Source: Rhizobium sp. RU20A (lineage in GTDB: Bacteria; Pseudomonadota; Alphaproteobacteria; Rhizobiales; Rhizobiaceae). Taken from it: a stretch of 64,000 nt of DNA. The position numbers and the translations under genes were made by a program. How positions within the stretch are numbered: position 1 is the first letter of the stretch; every line of letters starts with the position of its first letter. The notes below the pieces were generated by a model that had not been told where the DNA came from, did not search any database, and saw only the letters and a program-made list of their open reading frames with translations. Shown here piece by piece: positions 55,424-64,000 of this stretch. The stretch is taken from the NCBI RefSeq assembly GCF_900155885.1, contig NZ_FTMB01000013.1:1-64000 (forward strand). The letters are read 5' to 3'.

Positions 55424-56250
55424 GGACAACCCGCGTCAAGGACATGGTGCTCGATACGGCGCTGGTCGGCAGCGTGGTCTTGCTGCTTGTCTTCTTCTAC
55501 GTGCCGATCGTGACGCTCGTCGCCTTCTCCTTCACCTCCAGCCGGGTGCTGACCCTGCCGATCGAAGGGTTCTCGTTCGCATGGTATGGAGAGTTGTTCC
55601 GCAAGCCGGACTTCCTGCCGGCCGTCGCGAATTCTGCGATCGTCGCAGCGGTCTCGACCGTCTTTGCAACCGTTTTCGGCACCGCCGGCGCCCTTGCCTG
55701 GATCCGATACCGGTTCCGCCTGCAATCGCTTTTCCGCGCGGTTACCTTTGCGCCGCTGCTCTTCCCGCAATTGCTGCTCGGCGTGGTCATGCTGCTCTGG
55801 TTTTCGGTGCTTGGCAATTGGCTCGGCTTTTCGACGGGGCTGGTGACCGTCGTGATCGGGCATATCGTCTACATCACCCCCTTTGCGCTCGTCATCGTCG
55901 CCGTGCAGGTCCATGGCTTTGACGAGACGCTGGAGGATGCGGCCCGCGATGCCGGCGCTTCGGGCTGGGAGGTCTTCCGCGAAGTCACGTTCCCGCTGCT
56001 GTGGCCCGGCATCTTCTCCGCCGCCACCTTCTCCTTCCTGCTGTCGTGGGGAAACTTCTACATCTCCTATTCCCTTTCCGGGACGGCACGCACGCTTCCG
56101 GTCTTCGTTTACAGCGGCATCGCCGTCGGCTCCTCGCCAATCTATCCGGCCCTCGCCACCCTCAACTTCATACCGGCCCTTCTGCTCGTCGCCCTTGCCG
56201 AATACATGCGCCGCCGCGCGCTGAAACGGCAGGCGGCTGCCGGCAGTTGA
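55420..56250 (+). CDS. ABC transporter permease (PotC type)
   Basis: Second permease (276 aa, six helices) with EAA loop DAARDAGASGWEVFREVTFPLLWPG. ATGA overlap with the first permease. Completes the PotDABC-type importer. Confidence 0.93.
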   Translation: MRTTRVKDMVLDTALVGSVVLLLVFFYVPIVTLVAFSFTSSRVLTLPIEGFSFAWYGELFRKPDFLPAVANSAIVAAVSTVFATVFGTAGALAWIRYRFRLQSLFRAVTFAPLLFPQLLLGVVMLLWFSVLGNWLGFSTGLVTVVIGHIVYITPFALVIVAVQVHGFDETLEDAARDAGASGWEVFREVTFPLLWPGIFSAATFSFLLSWGNFYISYSLSGTARTLPVFVYSGIAVGSSPIYPALATLNFIPALLLVALAEYMRRRALKRQAAAGS

Positions 56251-56269
56251 CAGCCGAAAGGTTTTCATC

Positions 56270-57433
56270 ATGTCCCTGCACACTGCCGCCACCGCCTCGA
56301 ACTGGAGTTTCCCGACCGCCGTGCGCTTTGGCGCAGGCCGAATCGAGGCGCTTGCGGCCTTCGTGCGCGAACTCGGCGCGGCGCGCCCGCTGGTGGTGAC
56401 CGATGCGGGGCTCAAGGACCTTTTCCCGGTGCACCGCACCCTCGACGTGCTGCGGAAAGGCGGCCTGCAGCCCCGCCTCTATTCCGAGGTCAAGCCGAAC
56501 CCGACCGGCAGGAACGTCGCCGACGGCGTGGAAGCGATGAAGACCGGCGGCAATGATGTCGTGGTCGCGATCGGCGGCGGCAGTGCGCTCGATGCTGCCA
56601 AGGCCATTGCCTTCATGGCCAGCCAGTCACGCCCCATATGGGATTTCGAGGATATTGGCGACAATTTCATGCGGGCCGACACCTCGCGCCTGACCCCCGT
56701 CATCGCCATTCCGACGACGGCGGGCACGGGCTCGGAGCTTGGCCGCTCCTCCGTCATCACCCATGATGATGAGCATCGGAAGGTCATCATCTTCCATCCG
56801 CGCATGATGCCGGCCATCGTCATCATGGATCCTGAACTGACCGTCGGGTTGCCCGCCCCCATCACGGCGGCAACCGGAATGGATGCGCTCTCGCATGCGC
56901 TCGAAGCCTTCTCGGCGCCGAGCTTCCACCCGATGGCCGAGGGCATCGCGTTGAATGCGCTTCGCCTCATCAAGACCTGGCTGCCCGCCGCGGTGGAGGA
57001 TGGCAGCAATCTTGAAGCCCGTGCGCAGATGCTAATCGCCTCCGGCATGGGCTGCGTCGCCCTGCAGAAGGGCCTCGGCGCGATCCATGCGCTCGCCCAT
57101 CCCCTCGGCGCCCTCCACGATGCCCATCATGGCCTGTTGAATGCGGTTCTGATGCCCTACGTGCTGCGCTTCAACGCGCCGGCCATAGCCGACAAGCTCG
57201 ATCTCCTGTCGCGCTTCCTCGACCTTGAAAGGCCGGGTGCGGACGGTGTCATCGACTGGATCTTGACCCTCAGGGAGCGTCTGTCCATCCCGCAGACGCT
57301 CTCCGGCATGGGGCTTGGCGACATCGACATTGCCAGGGTCGCCGCCATGGGCGAACGCGACCCCTGTGCTGGCGGCAATCCCGTGCCCCTCGACAGGGCG
57401 GCGCTCGAGACGATCCTGCGCGCGGCCCTTTAA
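56270..57433 (+). CDS. Iron-containing alcohol dehydrogenase
   Basis: NAD(P)-dependent group III alcohol dehydrogenase (387 aa). GGGSALDAAKAIAFM binds the nucleotide, PTTAGTGSELGRSSVI follows, and metal ligands lie in GMDALSHALEAF, HALAHPLGALHDAHHG. Last gene of the transporter operon; it may oxidise or reduce an alcohol or aldehyde arising from the imported amine. The operon converges on the second GGDEF-EAL gene. Confidence 0.92.
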   Translation: MSLHTAATASNWSFPTAVRFGAGRIEALAAFVRELGAARPLVVTDAGLKDLFPVHRTLDVLRKGGLQPRLYSEVKPNPTGRNVADGVEAMKTGGNDVVVAIGGGSALDAAKAIAFMASQSRPIWDFEDIGDNFMRADTSRLTPVIAIPTTAGTGSELGRSSVITHDDEHRKVIIFHPRMMPAIVIMDPELTVGLPAPITAATGMDALSHALEAFSAPSFHPMAEGIALNALRLIKTWLPAAVEDGSNLEARAQMLIASGMGCVALQKGLGAIHALAHPLGALHDAHHGLLNAVLMPYVLRFNAPAIADKLDLLSRFLDLERPGADGVIDWILTLRERLSIPQTLSGMGLGDIDIARVAAMGERDPCAGGNPVPLDRAALETILRAAL

Positions 57434-57570
57434 GATCGGTCAGGACGACCGCGCGCGTCGCCTTGCCCGATTCCGGCTCCGTACCGGCACGAGCGACATT
57501 CACAACCATCGCAGCAAGATCTGGAAAACCAGACGCCGTCACCGCTTCAGCGGACAGCCTGCAAGGCGTG

Positions 57571-59535
57571 TCAAACGGCGAATTTGCCGAGCGGGCGGGC
57601 ACTTTGCGCGGCCAACGCCCCGGCAGCCTCCGCGGTCAATGGAAGAGAGAATACGTATCCCTGCACCTGTGAGCCGCCCAATGTCTTGAGAGCGGCGAGC
57701 TCTTCCTTCGTCTCGACACCTTCAATGACGCAATCCAATCCCATGTCCGCACTAAGCGCCAGAAGAGATTTCACGATCTTGTAGCTTGAAGGCTTCTGGT
57801 GCAGATCGGTGACAAAGCTGCGATCAATCTTGAGTTTTGTCAGGGGCAGAGCGTGCAGCCGTGTCAGGCTGGAATAACCTGTGCCGAAATCGTCAAGGGA
57901 AATCCCGCAGCCCAGCCTGCGCAACGTCTCGACGGCATGGGTGATCTGCGCAAAATCGTGAGTCAAGGCTGTCTCGGTTATCTCAAGGTCAAGGCGCTGG
58001 GGATCGAAACCGCTGCCGTTGATGATGCCGACGATTGCCAGAACGGCGTCGTATGCATTCAGATCATGGGCCGACAGGTTGAAAGCGAGGCGCAACGGTG
58101 AATCCCAGGTCCGGGCTGCGGCCAGCGCTTTCCTGAGAAGCGGCCTTGTCAGCGCGCAGACCATTCCGGCCCGTTCGGCAATCGGAATGAAGCGCGTTGG
58201 AGGCACCCTTCCAAGAGTCGGGCTGTCCCATCGGGCCAGAGCCTCAAAACCGATGAGCGAGCCGTCGGTGATGTCAATGATGGGTTGGAAGACCAGGGAC
58301 AGCTCGGCGTCCAAATCCGCCTGCTTGAGAACGCTCTCGATGCGGGCGTCGACGTTGATCTTGTTTTCATGATCGGCGTTGAAGAGCACGGCGCCGCCGC
58401 GCTGTCGTTTCTTGGCGTGGTAGAGGGCATAATCGGCCCGGTCGAAGAGCTCTTCGCAGCTCAGGGCCAAGTCGGGGAATACCGCAATGCCCATCGACGC
58501 CGAGATGTGAACGATCCCTTCCGGCATCTGATAGGGTTCTCCCAATCGGGCCGCTATGGTGTTCGCATTCGCCACAAGCTGATCGTTTTCCGGTGGGAAG
58601 GGCGCAATGATGGCGAATTCATCTCCACCCAGCCTGAAAGCTGTGCTTGCCTTCAGCGTCTCCGACAAGCGCTTTGCGACGTTGACGAGAAGGCGATCAC
58701 CCACTGAGTGGCCATAGAGATCATTGACGGGTTTGAAGCCATCGAGGTCGATGACACCCAGAGCGAGCCGTCTTCCGCCGACGCGGGCCTTTTCGAGTTC
58801 AGCTTCCAGTTTCGCAAAGAATGCGCGACGGTTTCCGAGCGCGGTCAGGCTGTCCAGGTTGGCGAGCCGGAAATTCTCATCACTGAGCGCATCACTCCTT
58901 TGCTTGGAGACGACCATCGTCTCGAAATTTCGATAGTTCGTCAAAAGGATCGACATCATGCCTGCGCAGACCAGCGCTATATTGATCGCCATCGCCACAA
59001 AGGTCGGTTGAGCCGTCGAGACAAAGAAGGCGATAAAGGCACCATTGACGACGAGCGTCACGATAAAGGCCGCCGAACGCACATACATCAGGCAGAAGAT
59101 GCAGGAGATGACGGTGATCGCCATGTAAAAGGCGACGTGTGATCGCGTATAGGCGTCTCCATACGGCACGAGCGCGAACGACCAGAGCGTGAATGCGACC
59201 GCGATGCCGCCCGCAAGGCGGTTGGTGCGCTGGAGAGCGGCATGAGCAAGCGCAGGCGACGGATCGACGTTTCGGGTGCGAAACCAGAAGGTCACCCTCA
59301 GCAGGCAACCAAGGCTCAGCACCGATGGCACGCCGAGCGTCAGCCAGTGCGGGGCCAGCCCCATATGGGTCAGTGCCAGCGCCCAGGTGCTTGAAAGCAA
59401 GATGAAATACATCATCGGCATTTGACGGGTGAAGGCGCGATACTGAGCTTTTACGAGCTCGGCATTGTCGCCTTGCACGGTCATCAAACGCCGGATCCTG
59501 CGCTGTACATCCTTAATCGTCATAGCCTCGTCCAT
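57571..59535 (-). CDS. MASE-type membrane GGDEF-EAL protein
   Basis: Cyclic-di-GMP protein of 654 aa. The N-terminal about 35-200 forms five to six membrane helices (a MASE-like sensor), then a GGDEF domain with RLGGDEFAI (303-307 core) and an EAL domain with EALARW (431-436), EITETALTHDF and LDDFGTGYSSL. Both active sites look intact. ATG 59523 is an alternative start. Confidence 0.92.
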   Translation of the reverse strand: MDEAMTIKDVQRRIRRLMTVQGDNAELVKAQYRAFTRQMPMMYFILLSSTWALALTHMGLAPHWLTLGVPSVLSLGCLLRVTFWFRTRNVDPSPALAHAALQRTNRLAGGIAVAFTLWSFALVPYGDAYTRSHVAFYMAITVISCIFCLMYVRSAAFIVTLVVNGAFIAFFVSTAQPTFVAMAINIALVCAGMMSILLTNYRNFETMVVSKQRSDALSDENFRLANLDSLTALGNRRAFFAKLEAELEKARVGGRRLALGVIDLDGFKPVNDLYGHSVGDRLLVNVAKRLSETLKASTAFRLGGDEFAIIAPFPPENDQLVANANTIAARLGEPYQMPEGIVHISASMGIAVFPDLALSCEELFDRADYALYHAKKRQRGGAVLFNADHENKINVDARIESVLKQADLDAELSLVFQPIIDITDGSLIGFEALARWDSPTLGRVPPTRFIPIAERAGMVCALTRPLLRKALAAARTWDSPLRLAFNLSAHDLNAYDAVLAIVGIINGSGFDPQRLDLEITETALTHDFAQITHAVETLRRLGCGISLDDFGTGYSSLTRLHALPLTKLKIDRSFVTDLHQKPSSYKIVKSLLALSADMGLDCVIEGVETKEELAALKTLGGSQVQGYVFSLPLTAEAAGALAAQSARPLGKFAV

Positions 59536-60259
59536 CTATTGACGAAGCATGTCTAGCATGCGTCAACCTTCAAGAACGGTAAGCAGAACGGTTAAGAAAT
59601 ACTCAGCCTGGCCCCTCACGCCGTCAGCCGTGCGGTGCTGCCGCTGCGTCTTGTGGCGTGAAGGCCGAGGCCCCATTCCCGAGAACCAGTCCCGTGATCG
59701 CTTATCACTTCACGGGCTCCACGCCGCCGCGCTGCAATCAACCACTGTGCCGGCATCGTTGTCGAGGACAAGGAGCGTTTCCAGGTAGGCAACCGTCGGC
59801 GCGATACCGGGGAACGCTGTCTTTGAATATGGTCCTCGTCGTCTCCAAATCGCCGACCGGAAACCTGCTTATGACGGTTATCGTGCTTCTATCTTCTTGA
59901 GTGCATAGTCCGGAACGGTCACCCGTTCCCGGTGGGTTGGCGGTAGTGTCACGGTGCGGTGGGGTGGATTTCCATGTTCCGTTCGGCGGACGCAAGGTAT
60001 TGCGCTATGGGCCGCGCGAACAGGGCTCCTAGGCCGCCGAGTTCTTCACGCCGTGAAGACGGCCTATCAGCTGGCCTGAATGCGGAAAGTGGCACGCTAA
60101 CACATCGCGCCACCTCACGCCCCTCGATTGCAGCCTGAGTCACCCGTTGAAGTTCTCTCGCACGGGTGATGCGACCACCGGACGTCCTCGTGGCAATACG
60201 ACGGCGTTTCGCTGTCCTACGGCGGGGCAGCTCAGGCTTCTCCGTCAGCGGCAACCATT
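59536..60259. other. 724-base stretch without a recognisable gene
   Basis: No convincing complete gene on either strand. A perfect 8-bp hairpin TCTTCACG (60043-60050) / CGTGAAGA (60052-60059) is present. On the minus strand about 50 codons ending at 59710 (reading FPGIAPTVAYLETLLVLDND) look protein-like but have no start. Possible remnants of lost genes; I cannot assign them. Confidence 0.5.
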
Positions 60260-63200
60260 TCAGAACTTCATGCCGATCTTGATGCTGCCGGCATGGGAGC
60301 GTGTATCCTCGCCGAACGTGCCTTCGTAGCGCAGCTTCACCTCCAGCCCTTCGTCCTGGAACACGGTCAGGCCAGCGGCGAGCGTCGCCTTGACGTCCTC
60401 GCGCTCGGAGGTCACGCTGTGCTTCAGGCCAGCCAGCGAGCCGCTGGCGAAGGATTGCGTCATCGTCTGATCGGTGAGCGCGAACAGCGTGCCCGTCTCG
60501 ACATGGGGGCGCAGCAGCCATCCACCGTCCAGCGCGACCTCAGTCCCGAACTGGATTTGCGGATGCAGGTCCGCGAGGAAGGCGGTGTTGGCATCGACCG
60601 CGAGGTCGAGACTGCCGGCACCCGTTTCCCGGTAACCGAAATCGTGGATCATCGACATGTCGAGATCCATCGTCGGAATGGCGAAGACCGAGCCGAAATC
60701 GAACTGACGGGCAAGTCGAAGACGGGCGGAAAGGCCGAGCGTCTCCTGCTCGGAGCGCGCCGTCAGGCCGCCGAAGGGAATGCGCCGCTCGCCATCGCCC
60801 CAGGTGTAGGAGCCGGACAAGGCGGCGCTCGCCAGCCAGCCGTCGCTGGAATATTTCAGCACCGCACCGGCATGGATGCCTTCCCTGTCGGCGCTCAGGG
60901 TTTCGCCCGAAAGGCTGGTCACGTCGTAGCCGAAGCCGAGGCCGAAGCGCCAGTCGTCGGACAGGGCGATCTGCCGGCCGAGGGAAACCCCGCGCGTGCG
61001 CGTGACGGTGCCGCTTGCCAGATCCTCGCTGTAGCTCTGCGTGCCCTTCAGCCAGGTGCATTCGCTTTCGCTGATGGCGGCGTAGAGGCCGTATTCGGTT
61101 CCGCAGCTGTGGATGTTGCCGATATGGGAGATTGACGCGGCATGGTGACCGGTGCTCGCATTGAAATGGCCGGAGGCATCGGTGTTGTCGGAGATCACCT
61201 TTTCCAGCCCGGCCGTCGTCGTCTGGTTGGCGGCAGTGAGCAGGAGATCGTGGAGGGCCTTGTCATCGGCGCTGACCGCTTCGTTCGCCATCCAGCGATC
61301 CACCAGCGGATCGGCGAGCGTGGCGAACGTCCGGGCATTGGCGGAGAGGTCCCGGACGCCGGCGAAATCGGCACTGACCCTGTCGAGCATCATCTGGTTC
61401 CCGGCCCGGCGCAGCGTGAAATCGAGCACGGGCGCGTCATCGATGACGGCGCCCTCATCGTTCAGCGCGCGGCTGGCCGACAGGAGCTCGACCGGCCGGG
61501 CGAGCGTGCCGAATTCGCCGAGATAGGGACGGATCTGCGATCCCTGTCGGAGCGTGATCTCGCCGGCCCGGATTGCGGCGGCGGCGCCCTGCTGTGGGCG
61601 GACTTCGAGATAGTGCGAGGCGGCCACGGAACCCAGCAGCGTGTAGGCGGCGGCGCCCTCGACCGAACCGTCGATCACGCCGGCATTGGTGACGGTGGTT
61701 GCGCCGGTGAAGCGCAGACTGCCTTCGACGCCGCCGCCCGCCGCGATGTTCACGTTCCCCCGGCCCGCGGCCCAGACGGCATTGTCGCGGCTGTTGAAGG
61801 TCTGCACCTTCTCGCCATTTGCGCCGACGGCCGCCACGCGGCCGAAGATGAAGAGCTGGTAGGAGCCGAGACCGTTGACGATATGGATAGCGTCGGTCGC
61901 CGTCGCCGGGTCCCGGGCCAGAACCCGGCCGGTTTCCCGCACGACGATGCGGTTGGTCACGGTCGTGCTGCTGTCGCTGAGGTCGGTCAGGCCCGTCTCT
62001 TCCATCGCATTGGTGTTCTGCGTGCGGATGCCCGCGCCATTTTCGCCAGATGCCTGAACGGTGCCGGCGATGCTGACATCGACAGCGACATCGTCCCGCC
62101 ATTTGGAGACCAGGTAGATACCGGAGGCGTCGGCGCCACTGACGGAGATATTGCCCGTCGATGCCTGCCCGGCGCCGACATAGTTTGCGTGGCCATCCCG
62201 CAGGTGGCCCAGAATGGAGAGCTTTTCGTTTGCCTGCACGATGACGCTCGGGCCGAGCGAGGAGGTGGCGAAAATGCCATGCGCGCCGGCGCCGGACGTT
62301 TCGATGGTGCCGTCAGCCTCGACCGTCACGCGTCCCGCAATGGCATGTTGCGAGGGGTCGTAGGCATTGGTCGTAAAGCCGTTCGTGCCGTTCAGCAGGG
62401 CGAGGCCGCCGCCCGTCGTCGACTGGGCGAAGATGCCGTGTGCGCCGATGCCGCTTGTCGAAATGAGGCTCTCGGCATCCATGCTGACGGCAACCGGGCC
62501 GCTTCCGTAGCCTGATGTGCCCCTGTTGAGGCTGATCTGCGGTGTGAGGGTTTTTCCGCCATTGACGGAGAGGATGCCGCCGCCGCTGCCGACCGACTGC
62601 GCCAGGACGCCAAAGGCGAGATCGCCTGTCGTGCGGATCGCGCCGCCCGAAAGCGTCACGTTGGCCGAGCCATAGCCGTCGCCATAGGGGAAATCCGTCT
62701 TGCCGAAGGACGCGGAGATCTGTCCGCCGGCCACGCGATCGAGATCGCCGATGGACATCAGGCCGCCGCCGGCCGCCACCGATTGGGCGAGAATGCCGTG
62801 CGAGAGGTCGCCGCTGGTGGCAACCAGCCCCGTATGCGTGACGGATGCGTCGCCGGCGCGCACATCGATGGCGTGCCCCAGGCCAAGGCCGAGATTGAGC
62901 TGAATGGCCTGCCCGCGCGCGACATCGTAGAAGACCTCGCCGCCGCCCCCGCCGATCGTCTGCGCCATCATGCCGATGGCCTGGTCGCCTGCTGTGGTTA
63001 TCTGGCCGGTGTTGACCATCGTCACGCTGTTGCCCCAGCCATATTGGGCGAAGCGGTCGCGATAGCCATTTTCGCTGCCGAGGAGGATATCGAGCGTCTG
63101 GCGGCCGATGGTGATGCCATCGTCGTGGACGACGCCGGCAATGCCGCCGCCGGAACCGATCGACTGCCCGACCATGCCATGGGCAAAATCGCCTGATGTC

Positions 63201-64000
63201 TGGATGCGGGAGCCGGCGCCCGTCATGCGCCCGTCCACCTGACCGCCATCGGCGCGCATGCCCGCATTCGTAAAGCCGGCGAGGGTCAGCGTGGTGCTGG
63301 CCGAGGGAATGGAGGATGCCATGGCCGCGCTGGCGTGATTGGCGCTCAGCAGGCCGCCCCCACCGCCGATCGACTGCGCCACGATCCCGCGCGCGCCATC
63401 ACCGCGTGTCGTGATGCCTACGGTGTCGGCAAGCTCGACCTTCACGATGCCGGTGCCCAGGAGCGATGAGACGGCTCGCGACCCGAGAATGGCCGAGAGC
63501 GTGTGCGTCGTGGTGCCGTGGGCGGTCGGAAGGCCGGGGACCGTCGAAGACAGATCGTCAGCGCTGACGGCCGCGACGTCGCCGCCGCCATGGCTGATCG
63601 CCTGTGCGACAATGCCGGAGGACAGGGCGCCGACCGTCGCGATCCGGGCGGCGTCCCTGAGACTGACGGCGACGTCGCGCGCCCCGCCCGCCGCGCCGTC
63701 CAGCGAGCCGAGCTGGTAGGTGCCGGAGGCCTGAAGGCCGCTCTGTCCCGGCCCGGCCGGAAGGGCGTCGCGCGCCGCATCGACCGCCGTCTGCGCGCCA
63801 TAGGTTTTCACGTCGGAGAAGGTGCCGCCGCCACCGCCGATCGACTGGGCGAGAATGGCATGGGCGTTTTCACCGCGCGTCTCCACCGTGCCGTATTCGG
63901 TCACCGTGACAGTGCCGCCCGTGCCGCCCGTGCCGGCGCCGGTCGCGCCCAAGAGCCGCGTGACGGCCTCGGCCTCGACATCCGCTTCCGAGGGCGCGTT
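60260..64000 (-). CDS. Autotransporter with glycine-rich repeat passenger (partial, N-terminus beyond window)
   Basis: The frame stays open from the right edge of the window; at least 1246 residues are present and the signal peptide is missing. The passenger carries about eight repeats of a motif like GILAQSIGGGGG (for example GIVAQSIGGGGGLLS, GVLAQSVGSGGGILS), which fade toward the C-terminus, then a beta-helix-like stalk and a C-terminal outer-membrane beta-barrel (about the last 280 residues, ending SIKIGMKF with a terminal aromatic). Likely surface-displayed; function may be adhesion. Confidence 0.9.
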   Translation of the reverse strand, partial: NAPSEADVEAEAVTRLLGATGAGTGGTGGTVTVTEYGTVETRGENAHAILAQSIGGGGGTFSDVKTYGAQTAVDAARDALPAGPGQSGLQASGTYQLGSLDGAAGGARDVAVSLRDAARIATVGALSSGIVAQAISHGGGDVAAVSADDLSSTVPGLPTAHGTTTHTLSAILGSRAVSSLLGTGIVKVELADTVGITTRGDGARGIVAQSIGGGGGLLSANHASAAMASSIPSASTTLTLAGFTNAGMRADGGQVDGRMTGAGSRIQTSGDFAHGMVGQSIGSGGGIAGVVHDDGITIGRQTLDILLGSENGYRDRFAQYGWGNSVTMVNTGQITTAGDQAIGMMAQTIGGGGGEVFYDVARGQAIQLNLGLGLGHAIDVRAGDASVTHTGLVATSGDLSHGILAQSVAAGGGLMSIGDLDRVAGGQISASFGKTDFPYGDGYGSANVTLSGGAIRTTGDLAFGVLAQSVGSGGGILSVNGGKTLTPQISLNRGTSGYGSGPVAVSMDAESLISTSGIGAHGIFAQSTTGGGLALLNGTNGFTTNAYDPSQHAIAGRVTVEADGTIETSGAGAHGIFATSSLGPSVIVQANEKLSILGHLRDGHANYVGAGQASTGNISVSGADASGIYLVSKWRDDVAVDVSIAGTVQASGENGAGIRTQNTNAMEETGLTDLSDSSTTVTNRIVVRETGRVLARDPATATDAIHIVNGLGSYQLFIFGRVAAVGANGEKVQTFNSRDNAVWAAGRGNVNIAAGGGVEGSLRFTGATTVTNAGVIDGSVEGAAAYTLLGSVAASHYLEVRPQQGAAAAIRAGEITLRQGSQIRPYLGEFGTLARPVELLSASRALNDEGAVIDDAPVLDFTLRRAGNQMMLDRVSADFAGVRDLSANARTFATLADPLVDRWMANEAVSADDKALHDLLLTAANQTTTAGLEKVISDNTDASGHFNASTGHHAASISHIGNIHSCGTEYGLYAAISESECTWLKGTQSYSEDLASGTVTRTRGVSLGRQIALSDDWRFGLGFGYDVTSLSGETLSADREGIHAGAVLKYSSDGWLASAALSGSYTWGDGERRIPFGGLTARSEQETLGLSARLRLARQFDFGSVFAIPTMDLDMSMIHDFGYRETGAGSLDLAVDANTAFLADLHPQIQFGTEVALDGGWLLRPHVETGTLFALTDQTMTQSFASGSLAGLKHSVTSEREDVKATLAAGLTVFQDEGLEVKLRYEGTFGEDTRSHAGSIKIGMKF

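Overview
The window is high-GC alphaproteobacterial DNA. Its left half is most of a purple-bacterial photosynthesis gene cluster, which runs directly into a repABC replication module. repABC is typical of secondary replicons in Rhizobiales and Rhodobacterales, so the cluster probably sits on a large plasmid or chromid. The aerobic cyclase acsF, the LH1-RC genes and pufC, the absence of pufX and LH2 (puc) genes here, and the lack of any Calvin-cycle gene fit an aerobic anoxygenic phototroph, perhaps a Rhizobiales member. I cannot name a genus.

Layout of the photosynthesis part. From 1 to 10668 (+) runs bchH(partial)-bchL-bchM-lhaA-puhA-puhB-puhC-orf-acsF-puhE-hemA-idi, a tight superoperon with many ATGA overlaps. 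At 10695-11894 a lone nucleotidyltransferase-fold gene sits between two related palindromes. From 20888 down to 12018 (-) runs bchC-bchX-bchY-bchZ-pufQ-pufB-pufA-pufL-pufM-pufC, closed by a strong terminator. crtE-crtF (-) and crtD-crtC (+) diverge from a control region with two PpsR/CrtJ-type boxes. From 32317 down to 25598 (-) runs bchI-bchD-bchO-crtI-crtB plus a 48-residue membrane protein. Five TGT-N12-ACA-type boxes (four perfect TGTC-N10-GACA) lie upstream of bchC, between crtE and crtD, and upstream of bchI. Together the genes encode ALA synthesis, Mg chelation, methylation, cyclisation, both nitrogenase-like reductase subunit sets (in part), carotenoid synthesis by the spirilloxanthin/spheroidene branch, and assembly of the LH1-RC complex.

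Replication: repA-repB-repC (32755-36452) with a promoter/operator before repA, a possible parS at the end of repA, and a convincing antisense incompatibility RNA between repB and repC (promoter plus intrinsic terminator on the minus strand).

Right half (36.6-64 kb), accessory metabolism: a kinase + PLP phospho-lyase-like pair with a DeoR regulator; two membrane GGDEF-EAL proteins; a DabB-DabA inorganic-carbon pump with a divergent LysR regulator; a bile acid:sodium symporter-type transporter flanked by two pseudogenes (LysR and GNAT) and preceded by a 15-bp triplicate repeat; a LuxR regulator divergent from a polyamine/opine-like operon (glutamine-synthetase-like enzyme, PotDABC-type ABC transporter, iron-type alcohol dehydrogenase); a 0.7-kb stretch without a recognisable gene; and the C-terminal part of a large autotransporter with glycine-rich repeats that continues past the right edge. 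No rRNA, tRNA, CRISPR array or intact insertion sequence was seen.
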